DNA of 43,099 nucleotides from a virus. The stretch spans positions 1 through 43,099 of the IMG/VR virus record IMGVR_UViG_3300009370_000058, one strand, 5' to 3'. The notes below the pieces were generated by a model, which was not told the DNA's origin, did no database searches, and was given only the letters and a program-made list of their open reading frames with translations. Positions 7,777 to 17,931 of the stretch are shown here, one piece after another; position 1 is the stretch's first letter; each line of letters begins with the position of its first letter. Position numbers and translations under genes: made by a program.

Positions 7777-10700
7777 GATTATTTTTCAAATTTTCTACTT
7801 CCTCCTTGAGGGTCTCTATGGCCTTATTTTGCTCCTTTATAGCCTCTACTAAAATGGGTAGCATTTTAATCAAATTGATAGCTTTGTGCCCGTCCACCTT
7901 CGCTACTAAATTTGGACATACTTCCTCCACTTCTTGAGCAATAAAACCAACCTGTCCGGTGGTGCCTGCGGTATCGTATCGTGTATGTTCTGGGTCGTTT
8001 TGCTTTGCGTCCTTTCTCCAGTTAAAGGTTACCCCGCGAAGATTATTAACGATACTTAAGCCTGCCCCTTCTGAAATAGTTTCGACTTCTTCTTTAAGGT
8101 CTCTGTCAGAAATGTAATATGTGTCTCCAGCAAATCCAGAGTCACCGTTTACATAAAACCTCATTTTTTTGTCTGCCGTGGCCGTGTCTCGCATTTCAAT
8201 GTTCTCATACTCCACAATAAGGCTGCCGCTCTCATTTATACCAAAGATGCTGTTTGTTCCCAATATTTGATCGCTAGCAGTTGTGACCGGCAAAGAAGTT
8301 TTTCCATTCCCGATGACTATACCGCTCGTGTCGGGTTTGCTATTGTCTGGATTTATAGCGAGAATTCCATCTGACAATATACCCTTGCCGACAATCAAGT
8401 TTCCTTCAACGCCGGCGTTTCTCAAGCATATTAATCCAAATTCCCACAAGCCTGCGGAAATTTCATTTCCCTCTCCATCCCGCTCTGGTATGCAAGAACC
8501 ACTAGCATTGTCGGGATCGCATTTATATTTCGGAGCGTTTCTATCATAATAATGCAGCCAATCGCAACAAGGGTTAGATGCATCACCAAAGTCGTCATTC
8601 ATTTTCTGGTTCTTGTCATCCACCGTACCGCAAACCATATATGGAGTTGCTATGCCGCAGCTTTTCTGACTGTATAAAGAATTGCTTGTTCCCGTGCCCT
8701 GAACCCATAGATTGAATTCGCCCCCCGGCATTGTTAGCCCGCCCTGAGCTTGCTCGGCTGTCGTGAACATAAATGATGAACTTGCAATTCCTCCGCCAAA
8801 AATCATATGAGCATAAGGATCAGCATTCCACGTCGGCCCCACAAAAATGCCCCAATGCTGCTGCATAGCTTCGCTTGAGGTGTTAAGACCCGAGTATGTG
8901 GCATAACTGTGAATCCCTAATTCTCCCAATTGAGCAACTTTCGTTCGGCTTCTACCGGTGCCGTCATCTTGAAAAAGGTTAGAGAATGAATTAGTCCAAT
9001 TCCCTCGTCCATACGGCTTAACAGCCACCCCGCCCTCAAAAACTGCAGAGACTCGAGTAAAATTCCACCGATCTGCGTGGGCGTCGTAATTATAAACAAA
9101 AGGATTGGAACTGGTCCCGTTACCCGTGACCCAAACCAAGGGGTTACGCGCACCGGTGTTAAAAATAAGTTCGCCATAGGCATTTGTTTTTAAGATCTTG
9201 CTTACGCCTGCAACGGTTGAAGCAGTTTGCCCAGTAGAGCCGTCCCAGCTTTTATCTGTATTAGCGATGTAAGCTGGCGTTGCCCAAGTTCCATCCCCAC
9301 GCAAAAACTTGGTACTGTCATTGCCATGGGCAGGAACGTATCCAGCGGTACTTGTTCCTAGAGCATTCCAAGTATCCGTGTTAGTGGTATAAGCTGGCGT
9401 TGCCCAAGTTCCATCCCCACGCAAGAACTTGGCTGTATCGTTGGGGTGCTTGGTTACGTATCCGTCTGCCGAAGCTGATAAGGCTATCCAAGTGTTAGTG
9501 TTGGTAGTATAAGCTGGCACCTCCCACGACCCATCAGCCTTAAGAAACTTTCCTCCATGTGCACTTGGTAATTGGGGCGCTAATCCATTTTGAGAAGAGT
9601 TAAGAGCGGGCACGCTCGTCAATAAACCCCAAGGCACGGAGCAAGCGCTGAGAGCCCCATCATTATGAACAATGAGTTTGTCATTGCCGCTCGTATCGCG
9701 CACTTTTAATAAAGGTCCATTAGTAGATGAATCATGTCCTTGTAGAATTATTTCTTTTTCATCAACAAAATAAAGTCTTTGTTTATCATCTGAAGATTTG
9801 AACCAAGCAGCTTTTTCGAATCGAACATAGTTGTCCAATACTCCACCCGCAGTTAAGATCGTACTATCTGTTGTGCCTACTCGCTGGCCTAATCCTCCTT
9901 CTAGTTGTAGGGCGATTCCCGTAAGGGCGCCCGGGTCTCCAGTACCTATCCCAACAATCCCGGCGTTATAATAAATTCTTGCCCCAGTCCCAACCTCCTG
10001 CCAGATCGTGGTTCCTCCACCCGTACTGATATCGGTAGCTGAACTATCATAAAAAATTGAGCCCCCAACGAGATTAATATTTCCATGAACTTCCAGACGG
10101 GCGCTGGACATAGATAATGTATCGCTTCCGATAACTACTCTTCCGGGGCCATTATGATCATCCGAATCGTCACCTGTGCCGCCAACCACCTGTTTTAAAA
10201 TTGTCACCGCAGGCTTGTGAGTAGCATTGTTGCTGCTCCAGAACTTCATGCTTCTACCACCGAAGGAAAGAACGTCATAAGCATGATCTATTCCGCCCCA
10301 CGAAGCGGAAGGGTAACTTCCCGCGCCAAAATTTGAAGTACTTCCTTTATCACCAAGCCAAAGTGTCCCATCATTTAATTGGGCATATGCAACCCCAGCC
10401 CCCGAAGTACGAAGGTAAGCCGCGTAGACGCTTCCACCCGCAGAAAGATTGGTGTTGGTATGAATGTTGCCAACCGCGGTCAGGGCGCCACCCGCAGTTA
10501 ATGTTATTTTGTCTCCGCCATTATAAAAACGTAAATCGGTAGAGCTCGATGGTATATACTGAATCCAATTAGTGTTGTACTCCGTTTGTAAAACGCCATC
10601 TACTAAATCTGCGCGAGTTCTATTAAATTCTAGGCCTACTTGGTGATTGGATTTTACTAAATTTTTGATGTAAGTATTCCCACCGTCTCCATGTATTGTA

Positions 10701-13700
10701 AGGGGGTGGTCTGGCGCGGTTGACCCCGTGCCTATGCCGACTTTACCACCTTTCAGTCTCATTACTTCGGCGTTGTCTGCTCCAAATCTTAAAGCACCAG
10801 ATTGGTTCATCAGGAGTTGAGCTCCAGCGAAATTAGCATAAATAGTATTTTGAGCAAAAAAGTATTCAGTAGTACTAACCTTTAATCTAGCCGCGTAAAT
10901 ATCATTGCCCCCGCCCGATGCGACAACCCTTAGTCTTGCGTTCTGGCTGCCGTCATCATTTATGCCAACATTTCCAGTAAGGCCATTAATAGTAAATTTA
11001 GAATCAGATAACTTTACGCTGCCATTGTCATTAACAGTATCAACTAAAATATGAAAATTTTGTCGTGCAGCAGAATCGGCTAAACCTTCTGCGACTAAGC
11101 CTATCTTTCTGTAGAGCGCGTTATCTTCTCTATAACCTAGGGTTATACCCATCATTTTTGAGCCAACGTTTGCTTGACTTCCGAAATGAACAGCCGAATC
11201 GCCATCTAACGGATCTGTAGCGTTTGCGGTTTGAGAAAGACCAACATCTAATTTGGCAATTGGCCCAGTTGATGGCGTGCCTATGCCGAGGCTAGTGTCG
11301 GTAATGTTGACCGGAACCTCCCCACCCCCGCCCAGTCTTAAAACGTCCGTACTATGATCGTACAGCACCCTGCCCATGTACTGATCTTGTCCATCTGTCG
11401 AATCACCGAAAGCTAAAGCAGATTGCCCACTGGTAGTATCAACAATTGTAATGCCGCCCTCGTCACCAGCGTTTACCACGAGGTCGTTGTAGTAATAGTC
11501 TTCTGGGCCTGCTGTTTTTATGCCAACTTTTCCATCTGTCGTCACAGACACCCTTGGGTTTGTCGCTAGGTCCACGCCGTTGGCGATTACGAAATTATCG
11601 TTAACGCTATTATCGACACCAATAGTCCAATCTGTAGCTGCTATATTGAATGTTATGTTCGGGTCGCCAGAGCCAGCGCCCCCAATAAGCAAGGTCGTAA
11701 GAGTGCTGTCGTTTGGGCCATATACGGTTAACGGGGCGGTTAGCGCGGTTGACCCCGTGCCTATGCCAACTTTTCCATCTGCTGAGATTCGCATATGCGA
11801 AGTAAGCGTACCATTTTTTCTCGTGGAGAAAGTTAGGTCAGCAGTTCTTTTAGCTTCTGTAGAAAAATCCTCTATAGCTATCGACTGTATTAACGCACCA
11901 ACAACATTATTTGCAGGGGCAAAATATAAATTTGCTGTGTTATTAGCTGTAGCCTTTGTATTGGTTATATAAACGTTTGTTGCTGTCGCGTGTGAGCTTC
12001 TTAAAAAGACCGCGTCTGGATCTGCACTTATTACATCTAAAGATGCCGCTGGACCACTTGACCCCGTGCCTATGCCAACTTTTCCATCCTGTCTAAGAGC
12101 TAAAACACTAATAGTTCCTGCGGCAGAATAGAAACTCAAATCGTTTGTCTCGTTAGCAGTTTGGTCGTGAAGTATTCGCCATTTTTCTGCGCCAGTACTG
12201 TCTTGCCAGTAGATTCCCATCTTATTGCTGTCGGCGTCTGTGCTTTTAAACAGAAGTCCGTGCCCTCCAGCGGGAGCATTTATGTGGGCACTACCTCCCG
12301 TTACATCTAGCTTAGCCGAGGGCGCGGTTGACCCCGTGCCTATGCCAACTTTTTCATTTACCACAAGGTCTCCCGTTAAAAACTTAAACTCTGATGCCGC
12401 AAATTGAAGCGGCATATTAGCATCCCTTGCATCATTTAAAGCCGAAAATCTTAAATTACCAGATACTTCTTCAAATTCATAATTGTGGTCAGTGCTTGTC
12501 TTAATATGTAATTTTGTTGATGCTGCGATTTCCGACACGCCTATTCCAACATTTCCATCGTCATCAAAAGTGACTTTGGTTGAATCGCTTGAATTACGAA
12601 ACTGTAAACCCAACGAATCATTTGCTCGAATTTGGTATAATTGAGTGCTTGCGTCTGACCTAAATGAAATATTCGGAACTTTACTTCCACCAGTCGGATC
12701 ACTATCAATAATATGAATACCACAATCAGCATCACCATCATCAGAATCACCTTGCACTACAAGCTTGGCTCCCACAGTTACCCCCGTGCCTATGCCAACT
12801 TTGTGTGTGCCGCTTCCCCCCGCGTGGGTCACTAGCGAATTTTCTATTATATCCCAACCAACATAATTAGCGGGAGTAGTAGAGTCAGATATATAGAGGC
12901 CTTGTTTTAGTCTAATAAAGCCATCGAACTGAGCGACAGCGGCAGAAGTCATAACTTCGCCGCCAACAAAGAGTTTGCCCGTGCTGGTGCCGAATGAAGT
13001 CGTGCCTACGCCAAGTCTACCATTAGTATCCCAAATGCCAACGTCAAGATTATTAACTAAGAACTTAATACTAGTATTTGTAATTGAACCTAGATGTACA
13101 TAGGTATCATCAGCAGAAATTCTAAATTTGAGATTATTTGTTGTATCTTCAACAACTAACTGAGGCGACGTTGCATCCGCTATATGCAATTTGTAGTTTG
13201 GCCCACCTGACCCCGTGCCTACGCCAACTTTCCCATCAATTTCGACATCACCAGCGGGCGACAGAACTATATTACCCGTGCCTGTGGTTAAAAGCTCTAA
13301 ATCTCCATTGGTTGAATGATTCTTTATGGTTGCTTTTACGCCATCTAACTGAAATCTGAACTGACCACTCGAAGAAGTGTCTTTTAAATTAATTGCTGGC
13401 GTTCCGTGCCATACTTCAAACGGGTGGGAAAGAGCATTTGCCACACTGCCTACGCCAACTTTTCCATCTGGATGAAGGGATAATACTTCAGTAGTCGGGC
13501 TATCATCACTTATAAACCTCAGTCTATCATTAGCAATAATGGTAAATTCGCCTTGACTGTTTTTTAATTTTAAGCCAGCGTTACCAGTGCTGGTATTTTC
13601 GACAAAGAAATAAGTATTGTTAGTGTTTTCGCTATTATAAAGTTTGATTGTGTCGTGGTTAACGTCTAGCCTTCCGCTAAATTTTCCCGCGCCATCGACA

Positions 13701-13789
13701 TCCAATTTTACAGACGGACTTTCTACGCCTATTCCTACTGAGTGAAGGAATACTGCTGGGTTTAAATCTCTTAGTCTGATTCTGGCCAT
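7763..13789 (-). CDS. Tail fibre with C-terminal S74 chaperone/autoprotease domain, 2008 aa
   Basis: The last 115 residues (about 1894-2008) are an intramolecular chaperone/auto-processing domain of the peptidase S74 type: SDRDLKEEVETI, then GVTFNWRKD, GFIAQEVEEVCPNLV, INLIKMLPILVEAIKE and a closing coiled coil. In this family self-cleavage occurs just before the Ser of the SDRDLK block, releasing the trimerised fibre. The body is built of many short repeats of the type GKVGIGTGSTAP-x-KLDV, typical of trimeric beta-structured fibres, plus three 40-residue repeats near residues 1400-1510. The N-terminus (RIRLRDLNPAVFL) is shared with the next gene upstream and is probably the virion attachment site. 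Start ATG overlaps the upstream stop (TAATG) with GGAG nearby. Host recognition is the expected role. Confidence 0.92.
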   Translation of the reverse strand: MARIRLRDLNPAVFLHSVGIGVESPSVKLDVDGAGKFSGRLDVNHDTIKLYNSENTNNTYFFVENTSTGNAGLKLKNSQGEFTIIANDRLRFISDDSPTTEVLSLHPDGKVGVGSVANALSHPFEVWHGTPAINLKDTSSSGQFRFQLDGVKATIKNHSTNGDLELLTTGTGNIVLSPAGDVEIDGKVGVGTGSGGPNYKLHIADATSPQLVVEDTTNNLKFRISADDTYVHLGSITNTSIKFLVNNLDVGIWDTNGRLGVGTTSFGTSTGKLFVGGEVMTSAAVAQFDGFIRLKQGLYISDSTTPANYVGWDIIENSLVTHAGGSGTHKVGIGTGVTVGAKLVVQGDSDDGDADCGIHIIDSDPTGGSKVPNISFRSDASTQLYQIRANDSLGLQFRNSSDSTKVTFDDDGNVGIGVSEIAASTKLHIKTSTDHNYEFEEVSGNLRFSALNDARDANMPLQFAASEFKFLTGDLVVNEKVGIGTGSTAPSAKLDVTGGSAHINAPAGGHGLLFKSTDADSNKMGIYWQDSTGAEKWRILHDQTANETNDLSFYSAAGTISVLALRQDGKVGIGTGSSGPAASLDVISADPDAVFLRSSHATATNVYITNTKATANNTANLYFAPANNVVGALIQSIAIEDFSTEAKRTADLTFSTRKNGTLTSHMRISADGKVGIGTGSTALTAPLTVYGPNDSTLTTLLIGGAGSGDPNITFNIAATDWTIGVDNSVNDNFVIANGVDLATNPRVSVTTDGKVGIKTAGPEDYYYNDLVVNAGDEGGITIVDTTSGQSALAFGDSTDGQDQYMGRVLYDHSTDVLRLGGGGEVPVNITDTSLGIGTPSTGPIAKLDVGLSQTANATDPLDGDSAVHFGSQANVGSKMMGITLGYREDNALYRKIGLVAEGLADSAARQNFHILVDTVNDNGSVKLSDSKFTINGLTGNVGINDDGSQNARLRVVASGGGNDIYAARLKVSTTEYFFAQNTIYANFAGAQLLMNQSGALRFGADNAEVMRLKGGKVGIGTGSTAPDHPLTIHGDGGNTYIKNLVKSNHQVGLEFNRTRADLVDGVLQTEYNTNWIQYIPSSSTDLRFYNGGDKITLTAGGALTAVGNIHTNTNLSAGGSVYAAYLRTSGAGVAYAQLNDGTLWLGDKGSTSNFGAGSYPSASWGGIDHAYDVLSFGGRSMKFWSSNNATHKPAVTILKQVVGGTGDDSDDHNGPGRVVIGSDTLSMSSARLEVHGNINLVGGSIFYDSSATDISTGGGTTIWQEVGTGARIYYNAGIVGIGTGDPGALTGIALQLEGGLGQRVGTTDSTILTAGGVLDNYVRFEKAAWFKSSDDKQRLYFVDEKEIILQGHDSSTNGPLLKVRDTSGNDKLIVHNDGALSACSVPWGLLTSVPALNSSQNGLAPQLPSAHGGKFLKADGSWEVPAYTTNTNTWIALSASADGYVTKHPNDTAKFLRGDGTWATPAYTTNTDTWNALGTSTAGYVPAHGNDSTKFLRGDGTWATPAYIANTDKSWDGSTGQTASTVAGVSKILKTNAYGELIFNTGARNPLVWVTGNGTSSNPFVYNYDAHADRWNFTRVSAVFEGGVAVKPYGRGNWTNSFSNLFQDDGTGRSRTKVAQLGELGIHSYATYSGLNTSSEAMQQHWGIFVGPTWNADPYAHMIFGGGIASSSFMFTTAEQAQGGLTMPGGEFNLWVQGTGTSNSLYSQKSCGIATPYMVCGTVDDKNQKMNDDFGDASNPCCDWLHYYDRNAPKYKCDPDNASGSCIPERDGEGNEISAGLWEFGLICLRNAGVEGNLIVGKGILSDGILAINPDNSKPDTSGIVIGNGKTSLPVTTASDQILGTNSIFGINESGSLIVEYENIEMRDTATADKKMRFYVNGDSGFAGDTYYISDRDLKEEVETISEGAGLSIVNNLRGVTFNWRKDAKQNDPEHTRYDTAGTTGQVGFIAQEVEEVCPNLVAKVDGHKAINLIKMLPILVEAIKEQNKAIETLKEEVENLKNNLENN
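9260..9590 (-). repeat. Three tandem 120-bp repeats inside the fibre gene
   Basis: Copies begin at about 9271, 9391 and 9511, exactly 120 bp (40 codons) apart; the first two are nearly identical and the third is diverged. They encode FLRGDGTWATPAY-type units. Exact period and high identity indicate recent duplication. Confidence 0.85.
10720..13465 (-). repeat. Dispersed DNA repeat encoding GKVGIGTGS units
   Basis: The plus-strand phrase CCCGTGCCTATGCC followed by AACTTTTCCATC recurs near 10735, 11757, 12063, 12338, 12787 and 13212, spaced roughly 200-500 bp, with close variants elsewhere in the gene. Each encodes the KVGIGTGS turn of the fibre. Conservation at DNA level as well as protein level would favour recombination between units. 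Confidence 0.8.
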
Positions 13790-14565
13790 TAATAAACTCC
13801 AGTTGCAGAACTGCTGAATGATTCTGCCGTAACGCTAATATTTCTCCACTCATAACCATCAAAGGTCTGATGAAAATCGATATCTAATCCTCCATATGTT
13901 CCTACCGAGGTTCCAAAATTTACAACAAGCACACAATAGCCATCGCTTGACACATATGGGCTTACTCCTGCATCCCAAGTTCCATTATTCAGAATTTCAA
14001 GATTGGTATATCCTCCAGACCAATTGTGAAACATGACCCAGCTATCCGCAATTCGACCAGTTCCCGCTCCGGCGCCGGCGGTATATCTGTATCCGGCCAT
14101 ATGAATACCACCCATAATATATTCATTGTTTCCATGTGGTGAACCACCGCCCCATAAATCTGTTTTAATGTGTAGGTATTGAGCGGTTGAAGTGTCCTGC
14201 TTACAAACTCTATGCCAGCCGTACTCTACCCTCCCAGCTTTAGTAGTGCCCGTAGTTGTTGTGGAGGGTGAGAGATTGTGGTTACCAACACGAACACCAC
14301 CTAAAAAAGTCGTTTTTCCATCGGTTGGGTCTAAGCTAATTCGGGTATTAGTTCCGACCACTTGACCGTTTGCTATAACTAGCGGCTTATTTTCTGCGGA
14401 GTCATCAATACCTACAAGATAGTGCTGATTACCGGTCTCGTTGGTCAGCACCAGCGCTGGGTCGGTTAATTTAGAAAGATGAACTAAGCCTTGAGGGTTT
14501 GAAGTGCCAACGCCGACATTATTTAAAAATACCGCTGGATCTAAATCTCTTAATCTTATAGCCAT
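13789..14565 (-). CDS. Tail-fibre-like protein sharing the fibre N-terminus, 258 aa
   Basis: The N-terminus IRLRDLDPAVFLNNVGVG is paralogous to the start of the 2008-aa fibre (IRLRDLNPAVFLHSVGIG). The rest is Gly/Ser/Thr-rich and beta-like (SGGYTNLEILNNGTWDAG, GTYGGLDIDFHQTFDGYEW), without an S74 domain, and ends at residue 258. It is most simply a short fibre or fibre-associated head-binding protein using the same docking site. An AAGG site precedes the ATG, and the stop overlaps the start of the long fibre gene. Confidence 0.8.
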   Translation of the reverse strand: MAIRLRDLDPAVFLNNVGVGTSNPQGLVHLSKLTDPALVLTNETGNQHYLVGIDDSAENKPLVIANGQVVGTNTRISLDPTDGKTTFLGGVRVGNHNLSPSTTTTGTTKAGRVEYGWHRVCKQDTSTAQYLHIKTDLWGGGSPHGNNEYIMGGIHMAGYRYTAGAGAGTGRIADSWVMFHNWSGGYTNLEILNNGTWDAGVSPYVSSDGYCVLVVNFGTSVGTYGGLDIDFHQTFDGYEWRNISVTAESFSSSATGVY

Positions 14566-14591
14566 AACCTTTTTCCTTATTTCTTTTTACA

Positions 14592-15887
14592 CTAATAATT
14601 TGGGAAGGTAGCGAAACCTAAATCGGTATCTACCCCGCCTACCACTTCGTATATATCTTTCTCGCCGCCCCCAACTGAATCCCCCTTCTCATAAAGCTGG
14701 GCCGTGACAGAAACTAGTTGCCCGCTTATAAATAAGCCTCGCTTGATACTATCTATATCTATATCGCTAGTCAGGGAAAGACTTGCTGTTTTCTCTGATC
14801 CAATTTGAGAACTATAGCTTACATCATCAATTTTAGCGTAAGCCAGAGTATAACCCAAACCCTCCAAGCCATCTTTCGTTTTAAAACTTACCCTTACATT
14901 GTAATCTTCATCTCTATTTAAATCGTCTAAAAAGCTACCGCTTAAAGTTTCCTTCACCGTGAAGTCAAGATTCATATTTACGGTAGAAGGGGGTACGATA
15001 GGTCTATCGGCGTATACTTTATTACCTATATAGGAAACGTTTTCTCTGTTTAAATTTATTTTTACGCTGCACCCCTTGAGTACGTCCGTATGAAAAAGTA
15101 TTCCATCTTCAGTTTCTTTTGTTATAGAAGCTGTAATATTTCCGGGTTCGAACGAAACTAAAGAAGTAGATAAGTTTGGATCATCTTCTTTAAAGTGCTT
15201 GGGTATAACTATCTCGTCATCACTGTATTGTACCGCTCCGTCTACCTCGTTTATACTTGGAACCTTAATGCCGCTTCCCGAAGAATAAAAGTTTACATTA
15301 TCTGCAATCATGCCGACAGAAGCCTCGGGCAAATTACCCACTGAAACATCTACGGAGTAGCTTGATAAATAACAATTTTGAAAAGCTAACACGCCATAGC
15401 CGCTAGCCTCGGGGTCCCACAGGTTATGAATGTTATCTGTGTTTAATAAATAATTTGGATACCCATCATGATGCCCATGCGTGTCGTTATTTGCCTTATC
15501 TACAATGAGATAAACATTTCTTCTGTCAGAGTTTCTTGAGTGATCATAAAACCCAGAAACCAAGGGTAAGTGAGCGGGTATGTTGTGATCATGTACTGTA
15601 AAGTCGTTATGAACGCTGAGTCCCATCCTGTTTTCATTATTAACTCCGTCTAGAATATAAGAAAAATTTATATTTACTTCCGGAGGTTGAATAGCCGGTC
15701 TAGAAATATTTTGGTTACGGCCTATTACGGAAACATCTTCTCTAGAAGCAGAAATGTCATAATCAAAACTTTGAATCCTATTTATTCTTTTTAGGATTTG
15801 ATAGCCAGCAATCTCGTGAACCTCTCCCGCCGAATGGCCGAAGAAAACATCTTGAATGTTGTAGATTATTCTATTTCTGTCCGACAT
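14592..15887 (-). CDS. Tail-tube-like structural protein with internal duplication, 431 aa
   Basis: Two halves follow the same plan: ISASREDVSVIGRNQNISRP-x4-PPEVNINFSY near residues 45-80, and INLNRENVSYIGNKVYADRP-x-VPPSTVNMNLDF near 275-310, each followed later by a DVSVGNLPEASVG/ DVSYSSQIGSEKTASLSLTS type strand pair. This pattern resembles phage major tail-tube beta-sandwich domains present in two copies. It lies directly downstream of the portal gene and upstream of the fibres, as expected for a virion structural gene. The exact assignment (tube protein against another tail protein) is inferred from pattern only. Confidence 0.65.
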   Translation of the reverse strand: MSDRNRIIYNIQDVFFGHSAGEVHEIAGYQILKRINRIQSFDYDISASREDVSVIGRNQNISRPAIQPPEVNINFSYILDGVNNENRMGLSVHNDFTVHDHNIPAHLPLVSGFYDHSRNSDRRNVYLIVDKANNDTHGHHDGYPNYLLNTDNIHNLWDPEASGYGVLAFQNCYLSSYSVDVSVGNLPEASVGMIADNVNFYSSGSGIKVPSINEVDGAVQYSDDEIVIPKHFKEDDPNLSTSLVSFEPGNITASITKETEDGILFHTDVLKGCSVKINLNRENVSYIGNKVYADRPIVPPSTVNMNLDFTVKETLSGSFLDDLNRDEDYNVRVSFKTKDGLEGLGYTLAYAKIDDVSYSSQIGSEKTASLSLTSDIDIDSIKRGLFISGQLVSVTAQLYEKGDSVGGGEKDIYEVVGGVDTDLGFATFPNY

Positions 15888-15896
15888 CTTTCATCC

Positions 15897-17906
15897 TTAA
15901 TCTTTTTTACTAGCATATAATATACTTGCAAGATAAGGATCGATTTGATGTTCGGCAGCAATTTCTTCAACCCCTTTGACTCTATCGGGATTTTTATCTA
16001 CGGGTTTTTTAACATAGCTTTTGGCCTTCTTGTTATTCCAGTCCTTGGGGTCTTCATTAGCTATGATTAGTTCTGTAATATTTTCCGCAACTTCTTTCTG
16101 CTGCTTGCTAAGCCTCTTTATGTCATGGGCTTTGCGAAGCTCTACTTCAACATCTTTATTTAGTTTGCTAGCCAAGGTTAAGTTCTCCGTTACCTTGGAC
16201 AAGCTATAACCTTCTCTGGCTGCGACCTTTACCTTTTTTTCTCCGATTGGGGTTTTAACCCTATCCTTTTGAGGAACACCCTTGTTGGTTCCACTACCCG
16301 GTTGCCCGGCGGGTTTTTTATTGGGTGAGGGCGCGGGCATTGGTTTCATTTCTAATAATTCTTTTTGCACCTCCCCCTGTTTATCTGCAAGCTCTCTTTG
16401 AGTCTCTGGCCCACCAGTGATAGGCTCATAAAGCCCCTTGTCTCTTAATTTTTTATATTTTTCTTGAGACTCCTCAGATTCCTGCGAAGTAGGAAGCCTG
16501 CCGTCTTCAATAGCTCTTATACCTTCCTCTGGGGTTAGTACGCCTATCTCAATTAGCCTAGTATAGACTCTAGATATTAAACTTTCGTCACCATGATGAA
16601 GTTTATCAAATTCTGGAGTAGGATAACTTTTGAAACCTAAGATTTTAGAAACCCTTTTAATTTCTGGTATAAGAAAATCATTTAGAAAAGACGAACGCCC
16701 CTGTTTTAATCTAGATAGAAAAACATCTATCTGAGCAGATTGGTTTGCAAATTTCTCGCCCGTGCCCAAGAGAACATTATTAAGGCCAATTTGAATATCT
16801 TTATCTACCATTGCGTATTTCTTCGGATCAAGAAGATTAGCAATATCTGGAATAATAAATTGAGCTTTAGTTGTATAATCTGCAATTAATACTCTACCCA
16901 CAGATTGATTTTCGAAAAGGGTTTGCATTGCTGCAAGATTTTTTTGATTTACCCCGCCTCGGTCTGGGGTATCCCCCATAGTCACTAAAAGAATCGCTTG
17001 CTGCATAGTTCTTGTAATAGCCATGTCCATTTTCTTTAACTCAGCTTTCCAATTTATGTCTGCCAAGACTGGGTAACCCATAGGCACGGCGAAAGGCTCG
17101 TAGTCCTGCTTCTTGTAGAAGGTCGCTGAAATTTTATCGGAAGGGAGAGGTATAAGTACAGAGTTGTTTCCCCTCTTCTTTAAATTCTCCTTAGATTTTT
17201 CATCAAGGGTTTCTATTACTTGATGGTCTTCTTCGGTTTCGGGGTTTCTAAGCCTATGCAGTTCATAATCTGTAACCAGCTTGTAATACTTTCCATCAAC
17301 GAAAGAAAGTGTTCCGCCAATTTGTATGTCTGCTGGATTAAGCACTACATATCTTATAGGCAGATTTATTTTGTCTTTCAAGCCTGCTCCGAAAGTTTGA
17401 GTAATTTTAAACGCGTCCTGCTTTTGTAACTCTGCATCAAATCTATAAATAAAAACGTTACCGCTGCGATAATACTCTCTAAAAAATCTATCTTGCAAAT
17501 TCCAAAGTTTAATTTTTTTAAAATACGCTTTAAAAAATTCCCTAGACTTTTTGTTCCCGCCTCGAAGAAAAATTTCACAAACAGAGAACTCTGTCATTAA
17601 GTCTACAGTATTTCTAAATACAGCGAAATTATAATAAGCCTTTTGACACAGGATTACTGCGTCTCTTACGTCGAGATTCGAATTATTCGAAACCCCTTTG
17701 GTATATTTGAAGGGGACTAAACCATCATCAATATTCTTATATTTATCAGTCCTAGTGATAGAAGAAGAGAGATTTCTCCTAGTGCGAGTACCGCCGCTGC
17801 TAGCCTGAGTTTCATGCCCACCAGCCATTAATGGAGTAGTGCCTTCTCCCGTAGCCTCCTGAGCAGCTTCCAAATCTACCTTAGTTTTCCCTTTACCTTT
17901 CATCAC
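15897..17906 (-). CDS. Portal protein
   Basis: 669 aa. The core (about residues 60-480) has the features of a portal: an early helical stretch (DAVILCQKAYYNFAVFRNTV), NLQDRFFREYYRSGNVFIYR, an LNPADIQIGG strand, the KISATFYKK-type wing and a long central helix region (NQKNLAAMQTLFENQSVG ... GLNNVLLGTGEKFANQSAQ). The last 190 residues are charged, Pro/Lys-rich and probably flexible. It follows TerL directly (25 bp), the usual packaging order. The portal forms the dodecameric DNA channel at one capsid vertex. Confidence 0.88.
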   Translation of the reverse strand: MMKGKGKTKVDLEAAQEATGEGTTPLMAGGHETQASSGGTRTRRNLSSSITRTDKYKNIDDGLVPFKYTKGVSNNSNLDVRDAVILCQKAYYNFAVFRNTVDLMTEFSVCEIFLRGGNKKSREFFKAYFKKIKLWNLQDRFFREYYRSGNVFIYRFDAELQKQDAFKITQTFGAGLKDKINLPIRYVVLNPADIQIGGTLSFVDGKYYKLVTDYELHRLRNPETEEDHQVIETLDEKSKENLKKRGNNSVLIPLPSDKISATFYKKQDYEPFAVPMGYPVLADINWKAELKKMDMAITRTMQQAILLVTMGDTPDRGGVNQKNLAAMQTLFENQSVGRVLIADYTTKAQFIIPDIANLLDPKKYAMVDKDIQIGLNNVLLGTGEKFANQSAQIDVFLSRLKQGRSSFLNDFLIPEIKRVSKILGFKSYPTPEFDKLHHGDESLISRVYTRLIEIGVLTPEEGIRAIEDGRLPTSQESEESQEKYKKLRDKGLYEPITGGPETQRELADKQGEVQKELLEMKPMPAPSPNKKPAGQPGSGTNKGVPQKDRVKTPIGEKKVKVAAREGYSLSKVTENLTLASKLNKDVEVELRKAHDIKRLSKQQKEVAENITELIIANEDPKDWNNKKAKSYVKKPVDKNPDRVKGVEEIAAEHQIDPYLASILYASKKD

Positions 17907-17931
17907 AGAATTTCATAAAATTACACATTAA

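Noticed and set aside
10720-13465. Regular repeats in the fibre gene as CRISPR or mobile element
   Set aside because: They are in frame and encode fibre structural repeats.
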